64,000 nt of DNA from CAVVZJ01 sp963752755 (GTDB lineage: Bacteria; Planctomycetota; Planctomycetia; Isosphaerales; Isosphaeraceae), in assembly GCA_963752755.1 (NCBI GenBank), contig CAVVZJ010000018.1:1-64000 (forward strand), given 5' to 3'. Of the stretch, positions 1 through 8,458 are shown piece by piece. The notes under the pieces are model-generated. The model made no database searches and had not been told where the DNA came from. It worked only from the letters and a program-made list of their open reading frames with translations. The position numbers and the translations under genes are program-made. Within the stretch, counting starts at the first letter, position 1. Every line of letters starts with the position of its first letter.

Positions 1-189
1 CGCAACCTTATTCTCAAGAAGGATTTATCGAAAACATGGCCGAATGTCGGGTTTGTCGGGTGGAATTGTCGGTGGCACGACCATCGCGAACGGGGCTCGC
101 CCCCGCCCCCATCCATCCCGTCGGCGGTCGTCCGCCCAATGCCGGAGGGGGCCTCGGTCATCTCGGCCGCGACCCAACGGCGTCCCGTC

Positions 190-1165
190 TCATCGGGGCC
201 AGGTCCATCCCCGAAGCCCGGCGAACCGGCCCCGACGTCGGGCCAGGTACGATCGCAGGTCCGCGGCCAGCGCCGCCGCCGTCGGCTGCCGGTCGGCGGG
301 GTCGGTCGACAGCGCCCGCCGGCCGATCCTCCCCAGCCGCCAATCGTCCGTCTCGTGGGCCCCCGGAGTCGATCCTGGGGATCCGCGATCCGCCTCGGCT
401 TCGTCCGCCGGGATCGCCGGCACGGGCGGTTTCCCCGTCAGCGCCTCCCGGAGCAGGGCACCGAGGCCATAGACGTCGGCATGCGCCTCGACCGTGCGGG
501 CCGTGCCCCGTGCCAGCTCCGGCGACGTGCAGGCAGCAGCCTCCGCAATCGCCCGTCCGGCCAGCGCCGGGGCCGGGCCGCCGAGACGCCAGGCTGTGCC
601 GAAATCGACCAGGAAGGGCCTCCCGGCCGCGTCGACCAGGATCGTCGCGGGCCGGAGATGGCCGTGGGACAGGCCCTGGTCGTGCCCGTGCTGCACCGCC
701 CCGGCCAGCATCGCCACCATCCCTGCCACCCGGTCGGGGGCAGCGGACCGCCTTGGAGTCGCTCGGCGAGGGTGACGCCCTCGACGTGGCCGGTGACGAG
801 ATAGGGCCGGCCGTCGAGTGGCCGGCCTCGTGCACTGGCACGATGGCCGCGTGGTGCAGCCGGGCCAGGAACTCGGGCCTCGCGCAGCAGGCGATCCAGG
901 ACCACGTCGCCGCCGTGAACTCGACTGCGAGGATGCTTGCCGCCAGGTCCATCCCCTGCGGTCGTCGGCCCAGAGAGCAGGATCAGGACGACGGGGCGAT
1001 CGAGCCAGGGGTCGCGCGCCAGGTAGCGCGTCCGGCCGAAGGCGGAGCGCTCCAGCAGGGCCAGCAACTCGAAGCGACCGAGCCGGCCCCCATGGCCCCG
1101 GAGTCCGCCGTCATCGAGGCCGGTGCCTCCGAGCGGTCGTCGGCAGGGGGGCAGGGACCCGGCAT
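190..1165 (-). pseudogene. Degenerate serine/threonine protein kinase-like protein
   Basis: Three minus-strand reading frames join into a bacterial Hanks-type kinase fold. In order they give LGRFELLALLERSAFGR (P-loop region), a stretch ending LHHAAIVPVHEAG (helix C/beta 4 region), RPYLVTGHVEG (hinge), LSHGHLRPATI (catalytic loop) and LVDFGTAWRL (DFG loop), then a C-lobe ending near 190. The usual catalytic residues are absent: the glycine loop is ERSAFG, the VAIK lysine falls in VVLILL, and HRDLKPSN is SHGHLRPAT with no catalytic aspartate. It is therefore a pseudokinase or a dead gene. The frame changes (around 950, 800 and 720) may be sequencing errors, but loss of the catalytic residues is not explained by indels. 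The start is uncertain; homology begins near 1090. Confidence 0.55.
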
Positions 1166-1389
1166 GAACTACGCCACTCCGTCGATCTCCCTCGGCTCCG
1201 ACGAGATTGTCGCGACCGGGCCCGAAGGGCTCAAGGGCACTCCGGAGGCCGGGGGAACTGGATCGGGGAACACCGCGACTCCGGCCGCCGGGACGCCCCC
1301 CCCGGACAGGGGCATCCGGCCCGAGTCCAATGCATGTTTAGAGGCCCCCGATCTCCCCATCCCCTTGACCCCGTCGGCTCATCAGACCC

Positions 1390-1797
1390 ATGAACCCACG
1401 GCCATTCCTCCATCGCCGAGGCTTCCTCGGGACCGCCGCGGCGGCCACGGTCGGCGGCCTGTGGGCCCCGGCCGCTCCAGGGCCCGCACCGCCACGACCG
1501 GCGAGACCGACCACTTCTGGTATCGACTGGCGCCGGCGGGACCCTACATGGACTCGCAGCGACCACACGGCCTTCGGGTTCGGCGACGGCCAGATCCTCC
1601 TGTCCGAGGAAAATGGCGGGACCTGGTCCCACGGCGGCGTTCCCCGACGCCGAGAACATCACCTTCAGCTGCATCCTGGGGAACGGCAACATCCTCTTCG
1701 CCACGCGCGAGGAGCTGTTCCTGATACACAAGCCCGCTGATGCTGTCCGGTTCGTAGAAGAGGAGGCGAATCAATCTCCTCCATACTCCCTACGGCC
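1390..1797 (+). pseudogene. N-terminal remnant of a Tat-exported BNR/sialidase-like protein
   Basis: The protein opens with a twin-arginine signal (HRRGFLGTAAAATVGG) followed by an Ala/Pro-rich linker. After a frame change near 1620 it continues as AAFPDAENITFSCILGNGNILFATREELFLI, which resembles one blade of a BNR/sialidase-type propeller with the preceding SEENGGTWSH. Homology stops about 60 bases before the IS630 transposase start, so the gene was probably interrupted by that element. No downstream continuation is visible after the element. Function cannot be assigned beyond an exported protein of possible glycoside-binding type. Confidence 0.4.
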
Positions 1798-2924
1798 GTG
1801 ATCCGCATCCAACTGACCGACGCCGAGGCCAGAGCCTCGAACGGGCCTTCCGCCGGGCCACCGACCGCAAGCTCCTCGACCGGCTCCAGATCGTCCGGCT
1901 GGCCCACCGCGGCCGCAAGCACCAGGACATCGCCGCCGACCTCGGGATCACCCCCCGCACCGTCCAGCGGTGGCTCAACGCCTACCTCGAAGGCGGCCTC
2001 GACGGCCTGGAGCCCCGGAAGGCCAAGGGGCACGCGCCCGGCGATCCCGGCCGACCTGGCCGAGGAGGTCCGCCGCTGGGTCATCGACGGCCCGGCCAAC
2101 CAGGGGCTCGACCGGGCCAACTGGACCCACGCCGAGCTGGCCGACCACCTGAGCAAGACCCAGGGCATCCGGCCAGCCGCTCGGCCATGCAGCGGTTCTG
2201 CCGCAAGGCGGGCATCCGGCTGTATCGCCCGACCTACCGCTTCCTGCGGGGCGACCCGGTCGAAGCAGGCCGAGGCCCGGGAGGAGCTCGCCGGCTGCGG
2301 GCAAGGCCGAGGCGGGCGAGCTCGGTGCTGCTGAGCCAGGACGAGGCCCGCTTCCCGATGGTCCCGACGCTCGGCCGCGACCCTGGGCGTCAAGGGGCAT
2401 CGGCCGACCGTCGGCACCCGGGACTGCAAGGACCTGCTCTACGTCTTCGCCGTGGTCAACGTGGTCACGGCGGCCGTGCACAGCAACACTCCTGGAGAGC
2501 CCGGCCAGGGCCAAGCAGGCGACCGGCAAGAGCAAGGTCCGGCGGATGCAGGAGGCGTTCGCCGCCCACCTGCGGCACGTCGGCCGGCTGTACCCGGCCG
2601 ACGAGCACACGCGGGTGGTGCTGATCATCGACAACGCCCCGTGGCACCGGGGCAAGCCGATCGACGAGGCCCTGGCCGACTATCCGCACCTGGAGTTCAA
2701 GCGATTGCCGAGCTACAGCCCGCAGCTCAACGTCATCGAGCGGTTCTGGAAGCTGCTGCGTCGCCGGGCGACGCACAACCGCCTGTTCGAGAGCCTGGCG
2801 GATCTGAAGCGGTCGATCCGGGCCAGCCTGTGCTACTTCCAGACGGTCCGGGGCCGAGGTCCGGGGCCTGGTCGCCAAGTGCGACACCCGCCCCGCAAAC
2901 CAGAAAGCATCAGCGGGCCTGTGA
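1798..2924 (+). pseudogene. IS630-family transposase (frameshifted)
   Basis: Successive frames assemble into a full-length IS630/Tc1-mariner-type transposase. It starts at a GTG (VIRIQLTDAE), has an N-terminal helix-turn-helix (GRKHQDIAADLGITPRTVQRWL), then the DDE domain with LSQDEARF (first Asp), VVLIIDNAPWHR (second Asp) and LPSYSPQLNVIERFWKLLRR (Glu). It ends with NQKASAGL and a stop at 2922-2924. At least four frame changes occur (near 1840, 2180, 2270 and 2480), so the copy is either inactive or badly sequenced. It sits inside the truncated Tat/BNR gene. I could not identify terminal inverted repeats or a TA duplication with confidence. Confidence 0.75.
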
Positions 2925-2931
2925 ATGCGAT

Positions 2932-2996
2932 GTATTGAAATTCTATAAATATAATAATAATTTACAATTATAAATATTTAAATTTGATGTGGATCA
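2932..2996. other. AT-rich island downstream of the IS630 copy
   Basis: About 65 bases are almost entirely A and T, in a window that is otherwise strongly GC-rich. The stretch follows the transposase stop directly and lies before the next transposase. It has no open frame. It may belong to the end of the IS630 element or be a foreign fragment brought in by transposition. No transcription signal can be argued for it. Confidence 0.6.
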
Positions 2997-3183
2997 ATAA
3001 TTCATTGCCCGGTTGCCCTTCGCAAGCGTTGTGCGAATCACCGCTTGATGGCCATGCTACGATCGCCTCGAAGGGACTTTCTCAAGACCGGCGTTTCTCG
3101 GGGGTAGTCCGTGGACAATTCCCGTCGGGGCGTGTGCAATCGTGGACGTGATCCCTTGATCGGCCTCGACGGAGCGAGTCCCC

Positions 3184-4733
3184 ATGCCCACGATCCCGCA
3201 ACGCATCGCCAGCGCTTTCGCCGTCCTCTGTGGTCAATACGGCGACGTCACCGAGATGGCCAAGGACCGTGAGCAATCACGGCAGTCGCTTTATCGCGAG
3301 GCCGAACAGGTCGCCGAGGCCGTGGACGGCGCCGCGGCGCAGGCCCAAATCGAAGACCTTCAGCGGCAACTCGCCGAGCGGCAGGCCGAGGTTAAAGCCC
3401 TCGAAGAGAGGCTGAAGCACGCCGTCGAGATCACCCCCGACACGCAGCACGAGTTCGCCACCGTCGCCCAGGCCGAGGGGGTCAGCCTGAGCGTGGCCCG
3501 GCGGCTGTTGCGGGTCATGACGGGGCCGAAACGCCAGTCGGGGCGTCGCGACGCTGGGGCGGGCGACCCTGGAGGCCGGCAAGAAAGCCGGCCCGCTCCT
3601 CGGAGGTGCTCGACGAAGCGGCCCGGCCCGAGGTCAAACAGGGCACCGCCGACGAGATTTTTTTGGCCGCAAACCCGTCCTGATGGTCGTCGAGCCCGAA
3701 AGCCTCTGCTGGCTGACGGGTCGGATGGTCGAGGCGCGTGACGGGGTCACATGGGCCGAGGAATTCGCCCGATTCCCGGCACTCGAGGCGGTGGTCCGGG
3801 ACGACGGTTCGGGGCTGGGCAAAGGGGTGAAACTCGAGCGTGCCCGCCGACGCGACGCCGGTCTGCCCGACCTCGACGACTCGCTCGACGTCTTCCATAC
3901 GCTCCGCGAAGGGGGGCGTGCGTTGCGGAAGACCTGGGGCGCGGCCGCGCGCGCCCTGGAGCGTGCCGACGCGGCTCAGAAGGAGTTCGATCGGCGTGGT
4001 CGTCAGGGACAATCGTGCCAGGGTCATGGCGCGCCTTTGAACCGGCTCTGGCGTCAGGCCGAGCGACTCTGGGATCAGGCCACGGCCGCCGAGACGGCCT
4101 GGCAACAGGCCAAGTCGGCGTTCGAGTTCTTCACCCCCGAAGGTCGCCTCAACGACCGGGCGCAGGCGGCGGCGGTCGTGGCGGCGGCGCTGCCGCACCT
4201 GGGCGGCGCGGCGTGGGCCAAGACCCGGCGGTTGTTGCTCCGACGGGAGAGCTTCACGTTCCTGGATCAGGTGCAACGAACGGTTGGCCGGGTTGGGTTT
4301 GGACCCCGACGTCTTGTCGGCGTTGCTGGACCTGGAAGGTCTGCGCCGCCAGCCCTGGCGGCTGTCGGCCGCCACACGCGCCTGGGCGTTGGTCCGCACC
4401 GTCCAGTTGACGAAGGCGTGTCCGGACTGGCATGACCAGGCGCGGCGGGTCCGCGCGGTGCTTCGCGGTGTCTGGCGTGCGAGCAGCCTGGTGGAATGCG
4501 TCAACAGCGTGGCGCGGATGCAGCAAGCGCGGCACCGGAAGATGACGCAGGAGTTACTGGACCTGAAGCGGTTGTACTGGAACCTGCGCCGGTTCCGGAT
4601 CGGCCGCCGCAAGGATCAGACGCCGTACGGCCTGCTGGGCCTGAAGCTGCCCGACCTGAGCTTCTGGGAGTTCCTCAAGCTGACGCCGGAGGAATTGCGG
4701 GAAAAACTGTCCGCACAGGAGGATACGCCGTGA
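3184..4733 (+). pseudogene. Unclassified DDE-type transposase (frameshifted)
   Basis: The N-terminus (MPTIPQRIASAFAVLCGQYG) is followed by a coiled coil rich in Gln/Glu (about residues 55-85), then a catalytic core with LMVVEPESLCW, AVVRDDGSGLGKGV and DVFHTLREGGRAL. The C-terminal block is WRASSLVECVNSVARMQQARHRKMTQ followed by LKRLYWNLRRFRIGRRK. The acidic residues in VVRDDGS, DVFHT and SSLVEC are plausible DDE residues. Frame changes lie near 3535, in a seven-T run near 3660 and near 4275; the T run looks like a one-base deletion. The stop at 4731-4733 is only a few bases from a group II intron reverse transcriptase remnant, so the element inserted into that intron. The IS family is not certain. 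Confidence 0.6.
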
Positions 4734-4739
4734 GATAGT

Positions 4740-4889
4740 GCCGGTCAGGGCACCATCGTTCTTCCCGATCTTGGCGTACGCCTCGACCAGGAGGTCTTCA
4801 CGACTGAGGTGTCGATACACCCGCTCCAGACAGAGCCCCCGTCGTCCTCTGTCGGAGAGGACTTCGATCAACTTATGGATAAGCTGCAT
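4740..4889 (-). pseudogene. Group II intron reverse transcriptase/maturase, N-terminal remnant
   Basis: About 50 codons on the minus strand read MQLIHKLIEVLSDRGRRG, LERVYRHLSREDLLVEAY and AKIGKNDGALTG. This is the conserved start of LtrA-type intron-encoded proteins (RT0 region: ERVYRQL...AYGKI..NKGALT). The frame is open from the ATG at 4889 and homology ends at about 4742, exactly where the neighbouring DDE transposase element begins. The remainder of the protein is missing from the window, and the region upstream of it on the minus strand is split by the IS3 element. Confidence 0.6.
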
Positions 4890-5014
4890 TCGCAGCACTC
4901 CTGATCGAGGTTGATCTTCGGTCCCCACAACACCTGCCCCCTTTCGTCGTGTCCCGGGCTGTAGTGCGCCCTGAAATCGGACCACCCGCTTGTGGTGGCT
5001 TTTGGTGCGACCGA

Positions 5015-5845
5015 TCACTGCGATCGTCGCATGGCGATCCATTGCTGCTCGAACTCGCTCGGGGTCAGGTAGCCCAGCGAGGAGTGAATGCGCTTTCGGT
5101 TGTACACTTCATCCAGGAATCGGCCGAGCTGCCGCAGGGCGTCGGCGAAGTCCTCGTACTCCGTCAGGTCCACCTCCTCCTCTTTGATGGTCCGCATCAG
5201 CCGCTCGGCGTAGCCATTCTCCCTCGGCTCGCCCACGGCCGCCATGCTGATCGACGCTCCGACGGCCGTCAACGCCTCGACGTAGGCCGTCGCCGCATAC
5301 TGCACCCCCTGGTCCGAGTGGTGGATCTCCGGCCTGGCACGCTCCAACGCCCGCATCAGGGCCACGAGCGTCAGCTCCAGCTCCAGGCTCCGCCCGAGGT
5401 TCCAGCCCCGGATCGAGCGGCCGAAGACGTCCATCAGGACTGCAAGATAAATGAACTCCTTCTTGAGTCGAATGTACGTGATGTCCGAGACCCAGACCTG
5501 ATCGGGACGCACGACCTCCAGGGACTCGACCAGGTTCGGGAAGCGGGGAAAGCCGTGGACGCTGTCGGTCGTCCGGGGTCGCCTCGGCGGCGGTTCGCCG
5601 CTGAGGCCCATCTCCCCCATCAGGCGGCGGACCCGCTTGGCGTTGACGGTGTGCCCCTGCCGCCGGAGCATGACCGTCAAGCGTCGGTAGCCGTAGGTCG
5701 GCCATTCGCCCGCCAGACCCACCAGCGCCTCCCGCAACGGCCGGTCCTCCTCCGGCCGGGGCTCATGGTAGAGGCTGCTGCGGTGGACGTCCAACGCCTC
5801 GCAGAGCAGCCGGTCGGAGTCGCCGCCCCGGAGCTGCTCGATCAC
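5015..5845 (-). CDS. IS3-family transposase OrfB (DDE integrase domain)
   Basis: The 276-residue OrfB has the HTH_21-like segment (WPTYGYRRLTVMLRRQG, VNAKRVRRLMGEMGL) and the rve integrase core. Catalytic residues lie in WVSDITYI (Asp), HHSDQGVQYA (Asp) and PRENGYAERLMRTIKEEE (Glu), with the usual C-terminal YNRKRIHSSLGYLTPSEFE. It begins at a GTG that overlaps the OrfA stop (GTGA at 5842-5845). The active transposase is expected as an OrfAB fusion made by -1 frameshifting at the A8 run upstream. The frame is intact, so this copy may be functional. Confidence 0.9.
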   Translation of the reverse strand: MIEQLRGGDSDRLLCEALDVHRSSLYHEPRPEEDRPLREALVGLAGEWPTYGYRRLTVMLRRQGHTVNAKRVRRLMGEMGLSGEPPPRRPRTTDSVHGFPRFPNLVESLEVVRPDQVWVSDITYIRLKKEFIYLAVLMDVFGRSIRGWNLGRSLELELTLVALMRALERARPEIHHSDQGVQYAATAYVEALTAVGASISMAAVGEPRENGYAERLMRTIKEEEVDLTEYEDFADALRQLGRFLDEVYNRKRIHSSLGYLTPSEFEQQWIAMRRSQ

Positions 5846-6147
5846 CGCCCGCCTCCGATCGAGTCCGAGGCCAGCAGCGTCGAGGCTTTTTTTTGGATCT
5901 CGATCTGGAGGGTCGCCCGGCCGAGCATCCGCTCCAGCTCGGCGATGCGGGCCTGGTCGCCCTCACGCTGCTCGTCGGGCTGGAACAGGGTATGCGCTCG
6001 CTGGAGGAAGTGGGCCTTCCAGAGCGAGAGCAGGTTGGGGCTGAGGGCGTGCTTGCGGCACGCCTCGGCCGGGGACTGGCGGCCGGTCAGAACGTCGAGG
6101 ACGACCTGGGCCTTGAACTCGGGCGTAAATCGGCGTCGCTTCCGCAT
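5842..6147 (-). CDS. IS3-family OrfA (helix-turn-helix protein)
   Basis: This 101-residue protein starts MRKRRRFTPEFKAQVVLDVL, the conserved opening of IS3 OrfA. An HTH (SPAEACRKHALSPNLLSLWK) and a C-terminal leucine-zipper-like helix (ARIAELERMLGRATLQIEIQKKA) follow, the latter used for dimerisation. The frame is intact. OrfB lies in the -1 frame relative to OrfA. Confidence 0.88.
   Translation of the reverse strand: MRKRRRFTPEFKAQVVLDVLTGRQSPAEACRKHALSPNLLSLWKAHFLQRAHTLFQPDEQREGDQARIAELERMLGRATLQIEIQKKASTLLASDSIGGGR
5887..5894 (-). promoter_or_regulatory. Programmed -1 frameshift site of the IS3 element
   Basis: On the minus strand the OrfA codons CAA AAA AAA GCC form an A8 run. A -1 slip gives AAA AAA AGC and enters the OrfB frame, which is open from here to the OrfB GTG at 5845 with no stop. 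This is the classical A-AAA-AAG-type arrangement used by IS3 elements to make the OrfAB transposase. Confidence 0.7.
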
Positions 6148-6562
6148 CGTGGTGTGCCTCCGGTCGGAGCCAGGCTTTCATTATGCACCTGGTCCGATCT
6201 CAGGGCGCACTACAAATCACAGGGCTACCATTTTGCCCAGTTCGGTCCAGCCCTCCAAGTCAGGCCGAGACTTGTGTAGAACAACGAGGGCTGGCGCCCC
6301 GGGCTCCATGCCGCCGCCCCTTCGGGGCGAAGAAAAAACCTTCCGGAACAGACTCTAAGCTAATGAGGTCCGGCCCCCGGGGGCGACTGCACCTTTGTCG
6401 GCGGATGGCGCCGCCGATCGTTGCCAGGGCAGCTCGGCGGCCGATGTCCCGGGCGGTGTCGGATCGATGAAGGTGGTTACTATTGGTGGCTTCCGAGGGC
6501 ACAATAGCCGAGGGCCGGGTGGCCGGGTACGACGAGGTCGATCGGTGTGGGCGGGCGCTCCC

Positions 6563-6905
6563 ATGGACATCATCGTCATCGACGACGAGGCCAACATCCG
6601 CCGCACCCTCCGCGTCGCCTTGGAGGCCGCCGGCCACCGGGTCCGCGGGGCCGCCACGGGGGCCGACGCGCTGGCGGAACTCGGCCGCCGGCCCTGCGAC
6701 GCCGCCCTGATCGACCTGCGGCTCGTCGGCGAGTCGGGCCTGGACCTGATGCCGTCCCATCGCCCAGGTCGGCACCGTGGCCAAGTTGATCTTCAAGAAT
6801 CTCCAGCACGACGGCACCCATTACCCCCTGCGGATCTCCGAGAAAGGCGTCAAGGCGTGTGAGATCCCTGTCTGCCATGACCTCCAGACAACCCTTCTGA
6901 GCTAA
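6563..6905 (+). pseudogene. Truncated response-regulator receiver joined to an unrelated tail
   Basis: The first 60 codons (IIVIDDEANIRRTLRVALEA ... CDAALIDLRLVGESGLDLM) are a close copy of the receiver domain of the full EBP gene that starts at 6922. Homology ends at about 6750, before the beta4/beta5 residues. From there a different frame reads GTVAKLIFKNLQHDGTHYPL and ends with QTTLLS and a TAA at 6903-6905. I do not recognise this tail. The arrangement suggests an unequal exchange or deletion that left the head of one EBP paralogue and the tail of another gene. Confidence 0.5.
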
Positions 6906-6921
6906 ATCAAGACCGGGGACA

Positions 6922-8274
6922 ATGAGTTTCATGAAAATTACGGTTGTCGACGATGAGGCCAATATCCGTCGAACGCTCCGCTTCGCGCTGGAGGCCGCCG
7001 GCCATGAGGTCCGCGAGGCGGCGTCGGGGGCCGAGGCGCTGGCCAGCATCAGCCGTCGGCCGTGCGACGCCGCCCTGGTCGACCTGCGGCTCGGGGGCGA
7101 GTCGGGCTTGGATCTCATCGGACCGCTGCGCGAGCAGGCGCCGCGGCTGATCGTGGTCGTCATCACGGCGCACGCCTCGATCGACTCGGCCGTCGAGGCC
7201 ATGCGCCGCGGGGCCGACGACTACCTGCCCAAGCCGTTCACCCCGGCCGAGGTCCGCGCCGTGCTCGAGCGCGTCGCCCGGCAGCGCGGCCTGCGCGACC
7301 GGGTCGAGGCACTCGAGGACCGGGTCCGCAACGAGGTCCCCGAGGCGGACCTGGACGCGCGCGACCCGGCGATGGGCCGGGTGCTGGAGCTGACCCGCCG
7401 GATCGCCCCGACCGAGGCCGCCGTGCTGATCCGCGGCGAGAGCGGCACGGGCAAGGGCGTGCTCGCGAGGGCACTGCACGGCTGGAGCGGCCGGGCCGCC
7501 GGGCCGTTCGTGACGGTCAGTTGCCCGAGCCTCGGCTCCGAGTTGCTGGAGAGCGAGCTGTTCGGCCACGTGAAGGGCGCCTTCACCGGCGCCGTCCGCG
7601 ACGCGGGCGGCAAGGTGGCCGCGGCCGAGGGCGGCACGCTCTTCCTCGACGAGGTCGGCGACCTGCCGCTCCCGTTGCAGCCGAAGCTGCTGCGGTTCCT
7701 CCAGGAGAGGCGGTACGAGCGGGTCGGCGAGGCGGCCGAGCGGTCGGCCGACGTGCGGCTGGTCGCGGCGACCAACCGCGACCTGGAGGCGATGGTCGCC
7801 GACGGCACGTTCCGCGAGGACCTGCTCTATCGGCTCAACGTGCTGGAGGTCGCCCTGCCGCCGCTCCGGGATCGCGCCGATCGCCTGGAGCTGGCCGACC
7901 ACCTGCTCGCCTTCTTCGCCCGGCAGACCGGCCGGCGCCTGGACCGGCTTCACGAGCGAGGCCCGCGCCGCCATCGAGCGGCACCCCTGGCCGGGCAACC
8001 TCCGCGAGCTGCGGAACGCCGTCGAGCGGTCCGCCATCCTGGCCGCGGGGCCCGAGGTCGGCCTGGCCGACCTGCCGGAGCGGGTCGCCCGCGGGCCGCT
8101 CGTGGACGGGCGGGCCGACGCCGTCGAGGTCGGCGGGCCGGTGACGCTGGAGGCGTTGGAGGTCGAGCATCTTCGGCGGGTGCTCGCCGCGGCGCCGAAC
8201 CTGGACGAGGCGGCGCGGACGCTGGGCGTCGACCCGAGCACCTTGTTCCGCAAGCGGCGGAAGTACGGGCTCTG
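6922..8274 (+). CDS. Sigma54-dependent enhancer-binding response regulator (NtrC type)
   Basis: The receiver domain has the acidic pair DDE (residues 10-12), phosphoacceptor Asp54 in ALVDLRL, Thr in ITAHAS and Lys104 in LPKPF. The AAA+ domain has Walker A GESGTGKG (172-179), the sigma54-contacting GAFTGA loop (219-224) and Walker B GGTLFLDE (238 onward). The C-terminal Fis-type HTH is NLDEAARTLGVDPSTLFRKR. One base is inserted near 7950 (after RRLDRL), after which the frame continues TSEARAAIERHPWPGNLREL to the stop at 8272-8274. Two 15-bp palindromes and a sigma54 promoter lie directly downstream, before the kinase and kdp genes, making this the probable activator of that operon. GTG/ATG choice: ATG 6922, with ATG 6931 also possible. 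Confidence 0.88.
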
Positions 8275-8288
8275 AGCCCCCGCCTCGT

Positions 8289-8324
8289 CGTGCATCTTGC
8301 ACGATCGCCCGTGCAATCTGCACG
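8289..8324 (+). promoter_or_regulatory. Tandem enhancer sites (UAS) for the NtrC-type activator
   Basis: Two inverted repeats of the form CGTGCA-N3-TGCACG lie at 8289-8303 and 8310-8324. Their half-sites are identical and their starts are 21 bp apart, close to two helical turns, so dimers would bind on the same face of the DNA. They lie 90-125 bp upstream of the sigma54 promoter. The geometry is typical for enhancer-binding proteins, and the only such protein nearby is encoded immediately upstream. Confidence 0.75.
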
Positions 8325-8412
8325 GACCCGGGTCGCGGTTCGAGCCGACCCGCGACCGGATCATTCACCCGTAATCATTGGCAGCAAATCACTTCGGCGA
8401 TCCCCATCGACG

Positions 8413-8430
8413 GTGGCATGCCCCCTGCTT
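8413..8430 (+). promoter_or_regulatory. Sigma54 (-24/-12) promoter of the kinase-kdp operon
   Basis: The sequence TGGCATGCCCCCTGCT has GG at 8415-8416 and GC at 8427-8428 separated by exactly 10 bases, as required for sigma54 holoenzyme (consensus TGGCAC-N5-TTGC). It lies 30 bp upstream of the histidine kinase start at 8459 and downstream of two enhancer palindromes. This assigns the whole downstream unit to enhancer-dependent transcription. Confidence 0.72.
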
Positions 8431-8458
8431 TGGGGAGTCGTCGCGATGGAGGAGCCCG

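Larger units (their letters stand above)
4960..6214 (-). mobile_element. Complete IS3-family insertion sequence
   Basis: The element is 1,255 bp and bounded by 25-bp terminal inverted repeats at 4960-4984 and 6190-6214 that match at 24 of 25 positions; both begin TGTAGTGCGCCCTGA when read inward. It carries the two overlapping frames typical of IS3. No 3- or 4-bp target duplication is visible (left flank GGGC, right flank AATC), so one flank may have rearranged after insertion. It interrupts the 5' part of the group II intron remnant. Confidence 0.85.

Noticed and set aside
36..1724. Long + strand open frame of 562 codons
   Set aside because: It runs antisense to the kinase-like sequence, is dominated by Pro, Arg and Gly from high GC content, and shows no domain. 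It is a shadow frame.
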